The notes: generated from the letters alone by a model not told the origin. DNA of 64,000 bases from Flaccisagitta enflata (GCA_965153355.1 OZ231127.1:72230001-72294000), one strand, 5' to 3'. Counted from the first letter of the stretch, positions 1 to 11,338 are shown. A program made the numbers and translations.

Positions 1-136
1 TTTACCACCAGGAAACAACGACCCTGGGTTCAGGATGGCAACCATTAAAAACTCTTTACTTGGAGCGGCTCACTGCGGCGGTTACCATGTCCACAATTTC
101 TGTCTCTCTTAGTTTTGCTCTCTGCTGGTTTGCCAA

Positions 137-410
<274 letters not shown>

Positions 411-661
411 GCGCTGTTACTCTTGAGACATCAGAGTCGAGGCAATGTTTATTTTAACAGGTGCACGCGCTTCTCCTTTGCTTTTCCAAGCATAAGTAAT
501 ATGACCCCTTCTCTCTACATTTCCCCTTTTTTTTCCATCGGGCACTGCAGCACCCTCGCTCTCACCCTTCCTTGAATGTAGAGATATCGAACACAGTTAT
601 GTTCTTTGGTTCTGCGGTGGTGGTCTCTCTCCCTCTGTCTCTCTGTCTCTCTGTCTCTCTA

Positions 662-789
<128 letters not shown>

Positions 790-797
790 GCCCTTAC

Positions 798-957
798 TGT
801 CAGCGGATGTTCTGAAAGGCAGCCTATCAGCCCAGGGCCCTGCCCCTTTGGATGTCCACGCTTTGACTTGAAAGATGTAGTCCACGTTGAGATCGAGTTG
901 TTCAAAGAGGACAAAAGTGTCTGATGTGTTTGTCTCCCAAACGTGAATTGGGTCCAC
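798..957 (-). CDS. LAR-like: LAR-like receptor tyrosine phosphatase, internal exon (second half of the FN3 domain)
   Basis: This 160-bp exon starts after TTTTTCAG| (958-960) in phase 0 and ends GCTGACA|GTAAGG (797-796) in phase 1. It encodes VDPIHVWETNTSDTFVLFEQ, then LDLNVDYIFQVKAWTSKGAG and PWADRLPFRTS. The Y-x-F-x-V-x-A-x-T-x-x-G-x-G-P pattern is a clean FN3 F/G region. KAWTSKGAGP nearly repeats the RAWTSKGSGP of vertebrate LAR-family receptors, which is the strongest single reason for naming the family. It joins the 1671-1795 exon in frame across a 713-bp intron. The donor is followed within about 12 bases by an (AG)n and then (GACA)n array on the sense strand. The next coding exon was not found between 1 and 797 and presumably lies left of the window. 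Confidence 0.88.
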
Positions 958-981
958 CTGAAAAACAAAAACCAATCTTAG

Positions 982-996
982 ATGTTACTGAAAAAA

Positions 997-1028
<32 letters not shown>

Positions 1029-1670
1029 AGAAAAACTGAAAAAGAAAACTTGTAGCTCTCGATTTGAGCTCTGCTGATTGGCCTTTATCATATCTTCCGA
1101 AACAAACTAAAAAGATCTTTGTAATTCAACTAGGGTAAGCTGATATCATTTGATACAGGTTCGTTTTGATTTGGTTGGGTTTGATTTGATTTGATTTGGT
1201 TTGATTTGATTTGATTAGGTTTCATTTGATTTTCGGTGACACATGAATGATTCTCCCGATATATACTTCGGTCCATGGCCTTCATCAGGGAAACGACTGA
1301 AAAGAGCACAAACATTACAGGAAGTATTTCGAAACATTTCAAAACATTGCATCTTCACGACTTGACCTCCCAAAGCCCAAGCCATTTGCATTTTTTACCT
1401 TTTTTGACTTCCAGATGACAATTTTTTAAAATGGGTTAAAAAATTAAAAAAAACTGATGCGAAAATCTGCCAATATCAAAAACTGACGCAAGACCTTGAA
1501 AACTCGCTTGTGACCTCGATGAGATTTATCTAAAACGGCAACGAACAACCATTGATCAAAACTACGAACAACTGACGTTTCAACAGATCTCTTTATAGAA
1601 AATCATCGCGTGTAGCGGAAGCCACCTGTCCAGATGTATACTAAGTGACATGACTAACAGACCAACCGAC
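982..1670. other. Intron between the FN3 exons, with poly(A) and (TTTGAT)n tracts
   Basis: The stretch holds an A-rich run at 990-1034 and an imperfect TTTGATTTGA hexamer tract at about 1163-1235. No further coding exon was recognised. Confidence 0.6.
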
Positions 1671-1795
1671 CTGTTTGTAGTAAACGACGGTGTATTGCGT
1701 GATGTCTCCATTCCTGAAAGCTTTGGCGGGTTTTGCCCAAGACACGAAAACTGAATTGGGAGTCTCGGCGCGAGCAGAAAAGTTCAAGGGGGAAC
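1671..1795 (-). CDS. LAR-like: LAR-like receptor tyrosine phosphatase, internal exon (first half of the next FN3 domain)
   Basis: This 125-bp exon starts after TTGTCTTCAG| (1796-1797) and ends AAACAG|GTCGGT (1670-1669), entering in phase 1 and leaving in phase 0. It encodes GSPLNFSARAETPNSVFVSW and then AKPAKAFRNGDITQYTVVYY. The strand-B tryptophan (SWAKP) and the YTVVYY strand fit FN3, and the GDITQYTVV stretch resembles the RIISYTVV stretch of vertebrate LAR. The donor +3 to +6 bases (CGGT) are weaker than consensus. The first 22 coding bases are also the repeated core of the minisatellite that fills the upstream intron (1774-2535), so the exon start is embedded in a tandem repeat. The last unit before the unique coding sequence is chosen as the true acceptor because only it leads into an open FN3 frame. 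Confidence 0.87.
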
Positions 1796-2535
1796 CTGAA
1801 GACAAAAGTTCAAAGCAGAAAAGTTCAAGGGGGATCATGGAGACAAACGTTTTAGGCAGAAAAGTTCACGGGGGAACCTGAACACAAAAGTTCAAAGCAG
1901 AAAAGTTCAAGGGGGAACCTGGACACAAAAGTATAAAGGAGGAAAGTTCAAGGGGGATCATAGAGACAAACGTTTTAGGCAGAAAAGTTCAAGAGGGAAC
2001 CCAGACAAAAAAAGCAGAGAAGTTCAAGAGGGAACCTGGACACAAAAGTACTTAGGAGAATAATTCAAGGGGGAACCTGAACACAAAAGTTCAAAGCAGA
2101 AAAGTTCAAGGGGGAACCTGATCACAAAAGTTTAAAGGAGAAAAGTTTGAGGGGAATCTGAACAAAAAAGTTTTAAGCAGAAAAGTTCAAGGGAGAACCT
2201 GGACACAAAAGTTTAAAGCAAGGTCAAAAATGTACAAAGGGGAACTATGAGTCTATGACAGAGAAAGAGTAGTTCGGGGGAGAACCCGAACGAAAGACTT
2301 CAATCAAGAAAAGGGGGAGTTTGAGCATGTAACAGTTGAATGAGGAAACTATTAAAACAAGTTTCAGGGGGAACCTAGGCAGAAACGTTTCATGCGGAAA
2401 AGTCCAAGTAAGGGGGAACCTCGACTTTTGAAAGCAATAAAGTACGAAAGCACAAAAGCAGTTCAAAGCAGAAACATTTAATTTAAAAATGGACAAAAAA
2501 GTTCATAAGAGAACCCGAGCAAGAAAGTTCAATCT
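1774..2535. repeat. Minisatellite of about 41 bp built from an exon's 3' splice site
   Basis: About eleven well-kept units of 40-42 bp (1774-2220) pass into decayed units up to about 2535. Each plus-strand unit reads GCAGAAAAGTTCAAGGGGGA then ACCTGAACACAAAAGTT and spacer; a variant unit with GGATCATGGAGACAAACG recurs at roughly every second to third place. On the minus strand a unit holds TTTTGTGTTCAG|GTTCCCCC, which is the acceptor and first codons of the 1671-1795 exon. The exon proper forms the left end of the array. Confidence 0.9.
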
Positions 2536-2645
2536 TAGTAGCGAATGGGTGGGCAGGAAAACACTAAATTAATGCGACTTTGTGACGGACTGACAGATAG
2601 AAGGATCAAAACGTGGCTTATAGCGTCGCGCGCCGCGACTAAAGA
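2536..2645 (+). mobile_element. Family 1 hairpin element, partial, inside the phosphatase intron
   Basis: GTAGCGAATGGGTGGGCAGG resembles the 5' block of family 1, followed by TGTGACGGACTGACAGATAG and the 3' hairpin GTCGCGCGCCGCGAC with CTAAAG. No target duplication was identified. The 5' terminal block (ACAAGGCC) is missing. Confidence 0.55.
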
Positions 2646-2652
2646 CGCATTG

Positions 2653-2657
<5 letters not shown>

Positions 2658-2721
<64 letters not shown>
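2658..2721. repeat. (GA)n microsatellite
   Basis: About 32 uninterrupted GA units in the intron between the 2786-2887 and 1671-1795 exons. Confidence 0.95.
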
Positions 2722-2726
<5 letters not shown>

Positions 2727-2785
2727 GAAAGTCAGACAGAAAATTATACAGACAGACAAATATAGGACCCGAAGAGCAAACCCAC

Positions 2786-2887
2786 CTGTTGGCACACCAT
2801 CTGGGGTTCTAATGTGCTTAACGGCTTCCACCCCGGGATCCACTTTGTTAATCGCTGCCACGCGAAACTCGTACAGATTTCCACGTT
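2786..2887 (-). CDS. LAR-like: LAR-like receptor tyrosine phosphatase, internal exon (second half of the FN3 domain)
   Basis: This 102-bp exon is bounded by TGCGCAG| (2888-2889) and ACAG|GTGGGT (2785-2784), phase 1 at both ends. Joined to the 10771-10965 exon it gives a glutamate codon across the junction and then RGNLYEFRVAAINKVDPG, the F/G-strand signature of FN3 (L-Y-F-V-A-N-G), followed by HIRTPDGVPTG, the linker to the next domain. The RTPD/LPSG-type linker and the AAxN pattern are what I know from vertebrate LAR/PTPRF in the equivalent place. The intron upstream is 7.9 kb and full of repeats. Directly upstream of the acceptor (2885-3090) the splice junction itself is repeated about four times, so alternative acceptors may exist. 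Confidence 0.88.
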
Positions 2888-3090
2888 CTGCGCACAATGA
2901 GATGGAAATAACAAAAAATGGGTCAAAACGGTTTTGAATACCGGGTTCTGCGCACAATGGGATGAAAATGACAAAAAAATCGGTCAAAAATGTTTCAAAT
3001 ACCAGGATCTGTACTCAAAGGAATGGAATTGACAAAAATGGTGAAAACGTGTGTTTAATTCGGATTCCAAGTTCTGCACACAATGGGATG
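2885..3090. repeat. Minisatellite of about 60 bp built from the 3' splice site of the 2786-2887 exon
   Basis: Units begin near 2885, 2944, 3003 (degenerate) and 3070, each carrying GTTCTGCGCACAATGGGATG or a variant, then AAAATGACAAAAA and GTCAAAA. On the minus strand each good unit ends in TTGTGCGCAG|AAC, the real acceptor of the exon. Confidence 0.8.
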
Positions 3091-3331
3091 GAAATGAATA
3101 CCATTGCTCATTTTTATCATCCTTATTTATCAAGGTTTATTCAATTGGAGGTTTCGTCTTGCAGTGGAAGGAAAAAGGAGCTGAAGAAAATATAACAAAA
3201 CCAAAATAAACAAAATAAACAAAAGAGTAAGAAATAAACAAGTCGAAACTCAGAAGAGGAGAAGAAAATCCATTTAGAACCGCCGATAAACAAATGCAAT
3301 GGATCTGCCGCTAGGCGCGTGGATGGGAGGG

Positions 3332-3340
<9 letters not shown>

Positions 3341-3374
<34 letters not shown>

Positions 3375-3454
3375 GTAAACAGACGGGTAGACAGACACAC
3401 AGACAGTCAGACAGTCAGACCGACTAACAGACAGACAGAGGGAAAGGATCAAAA

Positions 3455-3540
<86 letters not shown>

Positions 3541-3545
3541 AAAAA
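3341..3545. repeat. (GA)n and (GAAA)n microsatellites
   Basis: GA units occupy 3341-3371, a spacer with (AGAC) motifs follows, then about 20 GAAA units at 3457-3540. Confidence 0.93.
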
Positions 3546-3637
3546 AAAAAAGGAAGCCGGGGAAAAAGAAGAGAAGTTGAGGAATAGAAAAGATAGCTCT
3601 CGAGAATGAGGAAGAAAGGGAGGTTTTTATCCCCATT

Positions 3638-4416
3638 TTTTTTTGGTTGTTGTTACGACTTGATTTAGTTTCGAGGTACGTGACTCCCTCTAGTTTTTAT
3701 TTAGAGTAAACAAAAACAAAACAAATGACACGTCGTAGTGAAGCATCGCGCAGACTGCAGAAGTTGGCACCAATTGTTTTATTCAATTTCATAAAAACAG
3801 AGGGTTACAAATACAAAGAAAGATCCCGAAGAAAACAGTTCAAAATTGTAGAAAGAAAAAAAAAACAATTTTTTTTGAATAATGAGAGAATTAATTTTTC
3901 TTTTTGGTTGTTGTTATGACTTGATTTAGATTCGAGGTACGTGACTCCCTCTAGTTTTTATTTAGAGTAAACAAAAACAAAACAAATGACAGGTCGTAGT
4001 GAAGCATCGCGCATACTGCAGAAGTTGGCACCAATTGTTTTATTCAATTTCATAAAAAACAGAGAGTTACAAATACAAAGAAAGATCCCGAAGAAAACAG
4101 TTCAAAATTGTAGAAAGAAAAAAAACAATTTTTTTTTGAATAATGAGAGAATTAATTTTTTTTTTGGTTGTTGTTATGACTTGATTTAGATTCGAGGTAC
4201 GTGACTCCCTCTAGTTTTTATTTAGAGTAAACAAAAACAAAACAAATGACAGGTCGTAGTGAAGCATCGCGCAGACTGCAGAAGTTGGCACCAATTGTTT
4301 TATTCAATTTCATAAAAACAGAGAGTTACAAATACAAAGAAAAATCCCGAAGAAAACAGTTCAAAATAGTAGAAAGAAAAAAAAACATTTTTTTTTTAAT
4401 AATGAGAGAGTTAACG
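3638..4416. repeat. Tandem repeat, three units of about 260 bp
   Basis: Three nearly identical copies are seen, marked by AAATGACACGTCGTAGTGAA or AAATGACAGGTCGTAGTGAA at 3722, 3983 and 4243, with only scattered single-base changes. Each copy holds an A-rich 3' part and TTTATTTAGAGTAAACAAAA. Short frames repeating in each unit (TGRSEASR..LQKLAPIV) follow the repeat and show no recognisable domain. Recent duplication within the phosphatase intron is inferred from the low divergence. Confidence 0.9.
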
Positions 4417-5216
4417 AGAAAAAAAATGCAAACAACAAAAAATCCAAAAACATTGTACATATTCGAGTGCAATACGGTGTGTGGTAGATGGAGACACCCT
4501 GTTATTTGATAACGAAAGGTTTGTATTCACCAGTTGGGAAATTGAACCGTACATCCTCAATTTTGGTTTTCCATCTTTCCAACAAAACTTTAGTTCAAAA
4601 CTTTTTTATTCTGCTAAGCCACACTAAGCTCACGCCATTTCCTCCTTCATCAGCGTTCTATTGCCTCTTATATTCAGCCATGTAACAACCCGAGTCAACG
4701 CCTCTGTCGGTTTTGTTTGTCTGCGGGGAATATTTGCTCCTTTATCGCTTTTGCGATCCAAGTCATCTATTTTCATTTCATGGATCTTTTTCTCTCTCTT
4801 TGGTGTATCTTGTATTAGTTTCTAACCCGGTGAAACGTTTGAATGTTGCACAGCTGCGTGCTGTCTACTTTGATGAAATACCGTCATGATTGATGAGAAA
4901 CAATTTTTTGATAATTTGCCCCCGTTGTGGACCTGTGAGCTGCAACTCTCTTATTGATTCTTTTTCTTTCTATAGAACATCTTTTACAGATAACTTTTAT
5001 CCCTTCGAAATCATCATTCGACAGCTCATAGACATAGTCAATAATAAGTCATAGTAAAGATGTGGTTTCCACTCTCACATTTGCTGACCGCTCTCAAAGC
5101 TAACACTTGACCACTCTAGACGTCCGACGTTGGATTATCATAATTCTGGGTTTTTCTGCGAAAGAAAATGAGCTCCCTGGTTCCGTGTGTGCACCCTCAT
5201 CCCTCGTCAACTCTCT
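4417..5216. other. Intronic sequence without recognised features
   Basis: Unique-looking, AT-rich DNA in the 7.9-kb phosphatase intron. No exon, RNA gene or transposon was recognised. Confidence 0.5.
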
Positions 5217-5435
5217 TTTGATATTGGTCCACTTTCACCCCCATATTCGCACTTGACGAACTTTATTGGAGGATTTTCTGCCATAAGGCGAGGAACCCCC
5301 TGTGACAGCTAACGTGTACCCAACCTCATCCCTCCTAACTTATCCTATGACATTGGCCCAATTTAACCCCCATATCCATCGTCTGACATTGGCCCACTTT
5401 AACCCCCATATCCATCGTCTGACATTGGCCCACCT
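5217..5435. repeat. Minisatellite of about 44 bp
   Basis: GACATTGGCCCACTTTAACC plus CCCATATCCATCGTCT recurs at 5350, 5384 and 5421 in good form, with decayed copies (GATATTGGTCCACTTTCACC) from 5217. Confidence 0.75.
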
Positions 5436-5797
5436 TGATTCGTGGCTTTTCTGCAAAAGATAAAGAACCCCCGTTGATCGGGAAATTGCCGGAAAAAGAA
5501 GACAAATGGAATCAGATTTGATCTTGCTGCTAACTTTTTCTTTCTTTTGGGGTTTGTACACGCTGCGAATTCATGGAGTAATTGGAATCACATATGACTA
5601 TTTCTTTCTTTTGGGGTGTGTCTACATTGCAAATTGTGAAAAAAATGAGGGTTTGATCATGATGCTTTTTATGGTGTATGTATATATTAAAAACTGGTGT
5701 TCCAAATGGAGCCTTTTCCAATCTGGTCGTTTTCCTGACGCCCTACTCCATCATCGTGGGTTATCTAACGTTACATTCTACACTCAATCACCAAGTA

Positions 5798-6403
5798 CTA
5801 TCTTCGCCAAAAGAAACGCGACACCTTCTTTCTAGAATATCTTGGCTTTTAGAGAAGCTAGATACTTTTTAAAAAAAGAAATTAAAAAAAGAAATTAATC
5901 TTCTTCAAAAGATCTACAAAGTAAGTCCAATCTGGTCACAGTATCTTAAAGCGTTGAGAAATGGCAAGCAGAAGAAGGAAAATGGTCATTTTCATAAAAA
6001 GCTGAAATAAAAGAACTTTAACTTTAACTTTAACTTTTGTTATCTTAGCTTCTGGAGAAGCTAGATACTTTTTCCAAAAAAGCAAATTAATCTACATTAA
6101 AAAATCTCAAGGGTGGGCGCAATTTGGATTCTGTAGCTAAAGCCGTTTAGAAATGGCAAGCAAAAGAGTAAACCTTTTTAAAATTTCATAAGCTTGCAAA
6201 AAATGTGGACAAATGAGAAAAGGTTGTCGCCTCTGTTAATGAAGAAATGCAATATACATTACATTTTAGATTCACAGTCTCTTTTACTTCATATGAAAAT
6301 AACTTACTTAACCTCAAAACTCTCTCAATCACTAAATTTTGTAAGAATATGGTCAGAAAATTATATCATTGACAGGGTGTCGCGTTTCTTTTGGCGAAGA
6401 TAG
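5798..6403. mobile_element. TA-flanked inverted-repeat element (Tc1/mariner-like MITE), 606 bp
   Basis: The termini CTATCTTCGCCAAAAGAAAC and its complement at 6384-6403 form an inverted repeat of about 28 bp, flanked by TA on both sides (5796-5797 and 6404-6405). Inside are two diverged direct copies of a segment beginning GAGAAGCTAGATACTTTTT (from 5851 and 6055) with GAAATGGCAAGCA. No transposase frame remains. TA duplications are a hallmark of Tc1/mariner elements. Confidence 0.85.
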
Positions 6404-6905
6404 TACAGTTGAAAATGATATGATTAAGCGCGAAGGAATAACAAATGATTACAATTTAGGACCTTAAGATAGCGAAGATCTGCTTCAATGTAAACGTGAT
6501 CTAATTTGAAATGGTGAGTGAGAACAATCTGCTATTCAAAGAAAAAGACCCTTGCGTTCTTGGCTATTGCTCACCCCCCCCCCCCCCCTCAACTCCGTCC
6601 TTCCCCCCTGGGCCGGCTTATTCCCCCAGATGTTGACAGCCAAAGATGGCTTTTGAGGTCTTAAGAACAACCCCCTGCTGATTCGACGACCCTGATGAAA
6701 ATCAAGATCTTTTCCTTTCCGTCTTTCCTTTCCTGGGAATCGTCTCATATTCAGTATTGGTCACGATTTTCATCAAGGATACATTGTTTTTTACATATCT
6801 TATAGCTTCACTTACTTGATTACCTCAATGGAGATGCGCATTTGTTAATTGGATATTCCAATATAAGGGGGAAGGGGAAGAGGCAGCTCTGACCATATAG
6901 ATGTG
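6404..6905. other. Intronic sequence with a C run
   Basis: No gene or transposon was recognised. A run of about 14 C lies near 6575. Confidence 0.5.
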
Positions 6906-6918
6906 AAGCAGTGTCCGT

Positions 6919-8300
<1,382 letters not shown>

Positions 8301-8304
8301 TTTC

Positions 8305-8560
8305 CCCCCGCTTCCTATCATCCACTTGTTTTCTCCCCCTTCCCATCATCCCTTTCTCTTCCCCCGCTTCCCTTCTCGTGCTTCCCTTCTCCCGCTTCCC
8401 TTCTCCCTCTTCCATCTCCCGCTTCCTTTCTCCCGCTTCCCATCATCCACTCCCCTTCTCCCGCTGCCCTTCTCCCGCTTCTCTTCTCCCGCTTCCCTTC
8501 TTCCACTTCCCTTCTTTCACTTCCCATCATCCACTCCCCTTCTCCCACTTCCCTCAACGA
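8305..8560. repeat. Pyrimidine-rich minisatellite
   Basis: Imperfect units of CCCGCTTCCCTTCT and CTTCCCATCATCCACT recur for about 250 bases, giving an almost pure C/T plus strand. The long frames over it on both strands are by-products. Confidence 0.8.
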
Positions 8561-9261
8561 GCCTCCCACCTCCCACCCGATCGCCTTTCTCGTCTCTGAA
8601 TCGTTTCCGCCTGTTTCCTGTTTCTTGTCACCTTTTCGTCTTTTTTGTCTTTCTCCTTTCATTTCCATCATCAATGATATTTTTTTCCTTCTATTTAGGT
8701 GGTTGGATTTTCCTGTGGCCACCAGGAATCTGCGTCTCCTCAAGCGCAGCCAATGAAAACCAATGAAACCAATGAGTCAATGACCAGTTTCATTACGAAT
8801 TCACCGCCGAAACTTCAAGCTCTGGATCTGAAAGGAGGATTTCTTTTACTTTTCTATTCCTCTTTTTTTTTCTTTTTTTCCTTCAGAACATCGCCCTCAG
8901 CGACGAATGAAGACATTCCATAACGACATTCCATAACGATGAAGATCTTAACGCAGGTTCGTGAAATCAAACGGTAATTTTTTTTTGTACGAAGAATATC
9001 AACGATTCAGCATTCGTCCCCATTCTTAAGTCACTTTGTTTTTTTTTTTCAAAAACTTTAAACTCCCTAAGACTTAAAACAAGGCCAGGTAATGACAAAC
9101 GTATGCGTCTCGCTGAAAAGGCATGTTTGAATGAACATTTTTTTTATGAGTGAACGAATGATCATTGTTTATCAATGAATGTACGGATCGCTAAAGAAGA
9201 AACAATTAGATCGGTGCTGCCCTTTTGTGAAAAAGCCTAAGATTTTGTGATATCTAACGTT
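8561..9261. other. Intronic sequence without recognised features
   Basis: AT-rich sequence with several T runs (8860-8880, 8983-8989, 9040-9049). Nothing coding was recognised. Confidence 0.45.
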
Positions 9262-9358
9262 TGCATGATCGACCGACAAACAGACAGACAGACAGATAGA
9301 CCGACAGACCGAGAGACAGACACAGCCTCTTGCGGATGTGCGAGGGCGCACATGAAAA
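9262..9358 (+). mobile_element. Hairpin element fragment with GACC/GACA tract
   Basis: GATCGACCGACAAACAGACA and similar tetramers lead to GACACAGCCTCTTGCG and a hairpin ATGTGCGAGGGCGCACAT. The layout (tetramer tract, ACAGCCTCTT, hairpin) matches family 1 copies at 30885 and 63588, but the stem sequence differs. Confidence 0.45.
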
Positions 9359-9621
9359 TGTTTTGTAATTTCATGGGTATCAACTATCAAATTTCTCTTT
9401 GATTTAATCAGGAGGAACCGTTGGTTCCATAAGCCGCCTCTGCAGCGAATTTTTCCCCCCGGTTGATCCGAGTTTCTAATTCTGTAGCTTAACGCCTTTT
9501 CCTTCGCCGTTTCCTTCGCTATCGCCGGAAGCGACCGGAAGTGACCGGAAATGCCGGAAGAATGTAATCAAATGAAGCTTGAAATGGGTGCGAAAAGAAG
9601 GAAGCAACACGGGAATTAATG

Positions 9622-9885
9622 AAGGAAGGAAGGGAAGGAAGGAAGGAAGGAAGGAAGGAAGGAAGGAAGGACGGAAGGACGGAAGGAAAAAAGGAAGGAA
9701 GGTAGTAGGTAACCCAAATCTAGAAATGAAGCTTAAAATGAGAAGAAATGCAGCTTAAGATGGGTGCGATAAGAAGGAAGGAATCAAGGCGGGAATTATT
9801 GAAGGCAAGAAGGAAGGAAGGAAGGAAGCAAGGAAGGAAGGAAGGAGGGAAGGAAGGAAGGAAGGAAGAAAGAAAGGAAGTAGGT
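9622..9885. repeat. Two (GGAA)n arrays in a local duplication
   Basis: GGAA tracts at 9622-9705 and 9808-9885 each sit between GAAATG...GCTTAA.ATG and GTAGGTAACCCAAATCT copies, so a segment of about 180 bp has been duplicated in tandem. Confidence 0.85.
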
Positions 9886-9924
9886 AACCCAAATCTTGAA
9901 TGGAGACATAAGGAATAAAGGAAT

Positions 9925-10087
9925 AACAAGGCCGGATACACAGCAATCTAGTCGCGGATGGTTGGGCAGGAGCAGTAATGCAAAAACCGCTCAGAATTCA
10001 AAAATGTGACGGACGGACAGACGGACATACCGACCGACCTACCGACCGACACAGCAAGATGTAGAGTCGCGTGTCCGCGACTAAAAA
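9925..10087 (+). mobile_element. Family 1 hairpin element
   Basis: This copy is complete in layout: ACAAGGCCGGATACACAGC, then AGTCGCGGATGGTTGGGCAG, AGCAGTAATG, TGTGACGGACGGACAGACGG, an imperfect (GACC) tract, ACAGCAAGATGTAG and the hairpin AGTCGCGTGTCCGCGACT followed by AAAAA. The internal AGTCGCGG near the 5' end is the exact complement of the distal hairpin arm CCGCGACT. Confidence 0.75.
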
Positions 10088-10240
10088 GAGAGGAAGAAGA
10101 AATGAAAGAGGGAAGGAAGAAAGGAGGGAAGAAAGGAAAGAAGGGAGGAAGGAAAGAAAATAAGAAAGAAAAAAAAAAGAAAGACGGAAGGAAAGCGAAA
10201 GAAGGAAGTAAAGAAGGGAGGGGGATGAGAGGAATAAATT
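10088..10240. repeat. Purine-rich GGAA/GAAA tract after the element's A-run
   Basis: An imperfect GGAAGAAA-type purine tract directly follows the family 1 element and probably grew from its A-rich end (inference). Confidence 0.7.
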
Positions 10241-10768
10241 AGGGCTTGAAATATGTGAAGAAGGAGAAGAAACAAAGTCTAGATTTAAGAAAATTGCCTC
10301 CTCGCGCTGATCATACCGGGCATAACTCAAGTCGGCCGAATCACCAAGTTGAATAACGCTTGCTGGTCTTTGATTCAGGTTACCCTGTTACTGCCAAATA
10401 CCGTAATGGATTCTAATTTTGACACGGGAACCCTCAAAAATGCTAGGAGTGTCTCCACCACATCACTGGTTCTTCCTCTTCCGCCAACTCACGGTTTATT
10501 TAAATATATATATTCCCGACAGAAACCGTGGACTTCAAACGATAATGTGAGGCAATCCAAAGCAGGTCACAATAAAAAAATAACTATCAACCAAATTTAG
10601 AAATTTTCTTTCCTTCTATCAACTGAAACATTGTTTCCGTTTGCCCAATAATTATGCATAAATTGATCCGATGAAAATGACAGGATATTGAATGAATTAC
10701 GCCGATACGTAAATCATTTTTTTTCTTTCTTTTTTTTTTTTTTTGCTGTCGCACGATCTTTCCTTCTT
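10241..10768. other. Intronic sequence without recognised features
   Basis: No element was recognised. A T run lies at 10718-10745, close to the donor of the 10771-10965 exon. Confidence 0.45.
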
Positions 10769-10770
10769 AC

Positions 10771-10965
10771 CTAGATTGTTGGCGACGAATGAATATTGTC
10801 CTGGGAGGAGTGTCCGTTCCTCCAGCCTGTCTCCGACTTGTCCGTATTTGAGTCTGTATTCGATGATTGGTCCGTGAGTCTCCACAGGTTTTTCCCATTG
10901 GCACAAAATGACTGGAGGATCCTCTTGTTGGAGGATGAGGCGGAGGCTGCGTGGCTCTGACGGAA
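10771..10965 (-). CDS. LAR-like: LAR-like receptor tyrosine phosphatase, internal exon (first half of an FN3 domain)
   Basis: This exon of 195 bp runs in phase 1 from a 3' splice site (ATATAACAG, intron side at 10966-10967) to a donor CTAG|GTAAG at 10770-10769. It encodes about 65 residues starting VPSEPRSLRL, with the strand-B tryptophan in CQWEKPVETHGP and the tyrosines of IIEYRLKYGQ, as expected for the N-terminal half of a fibronectin type III domain. The domain is completed by the exon at 2786-2887, which joins in frame. Type IIa receptor phosphatases (LAR, PTPRD, PTPRS, PTPRF) are neuronal adhesion receptors with Ig and FN3 repeats outside the cell and two phosphatase domains inside; only FN3 sequence is visible here. 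A (GA)n array (CT on the sense strand) lies about 25 bases upstream of the acceptor and may extend its pyrimidine tract. A different FN3 receptor cannot be fully excluded. Confidence 0.85.
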   Translation of the reverse strand, partial: FRQSHAASASSSNKRILQSFCANGKNLWRLTDQSSNTDSNTDKSETGWRNGHSSQDNIHSSPTI

Positions 10966-10986
10966 CTGTTATATGGGAAATGGAAG

Positions 10987-10989
<3 letters not shown>

Positions 10990-11031
<42 letters not shown>
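10990..11031. repeat. (GA)n microsatellite upstream of the FN3 exon
   Basis: About 20 GA units on the plus strand, hence a (CT)n run 25 bases upstream of the 10965 acceptor on the sense strand. Confidence 0.93.
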
Positions 11032-11035
<4 letters not shown>

Positions 11036-11337
11036 AAAAGGGAAAAGTAGAAATGATAACGGTAAACATTGCGCTACACAATTAATGGGTGAATACATAC
11101 AAAATTAAGCACATCCATCAGCGTCATTGCCGCCAGCCGATCAGCGCATCCGGTCATAAATTACCCATTATTTATGCAAATTTATTTTCTTTTTCATTTT
11201 CTAACAATTTCTTGTTTTTCACTTAGTGAATTACACCAGCATATTAAACAGTAAACTGTCTACCAGTCTCTCCTTTCCCATGATACTGAAACCCCTCCCG
11301 TATAAAAAGGAGAAGAATTTCTTTGACAATCACTTTG

Positions 11338-11338
11338 A

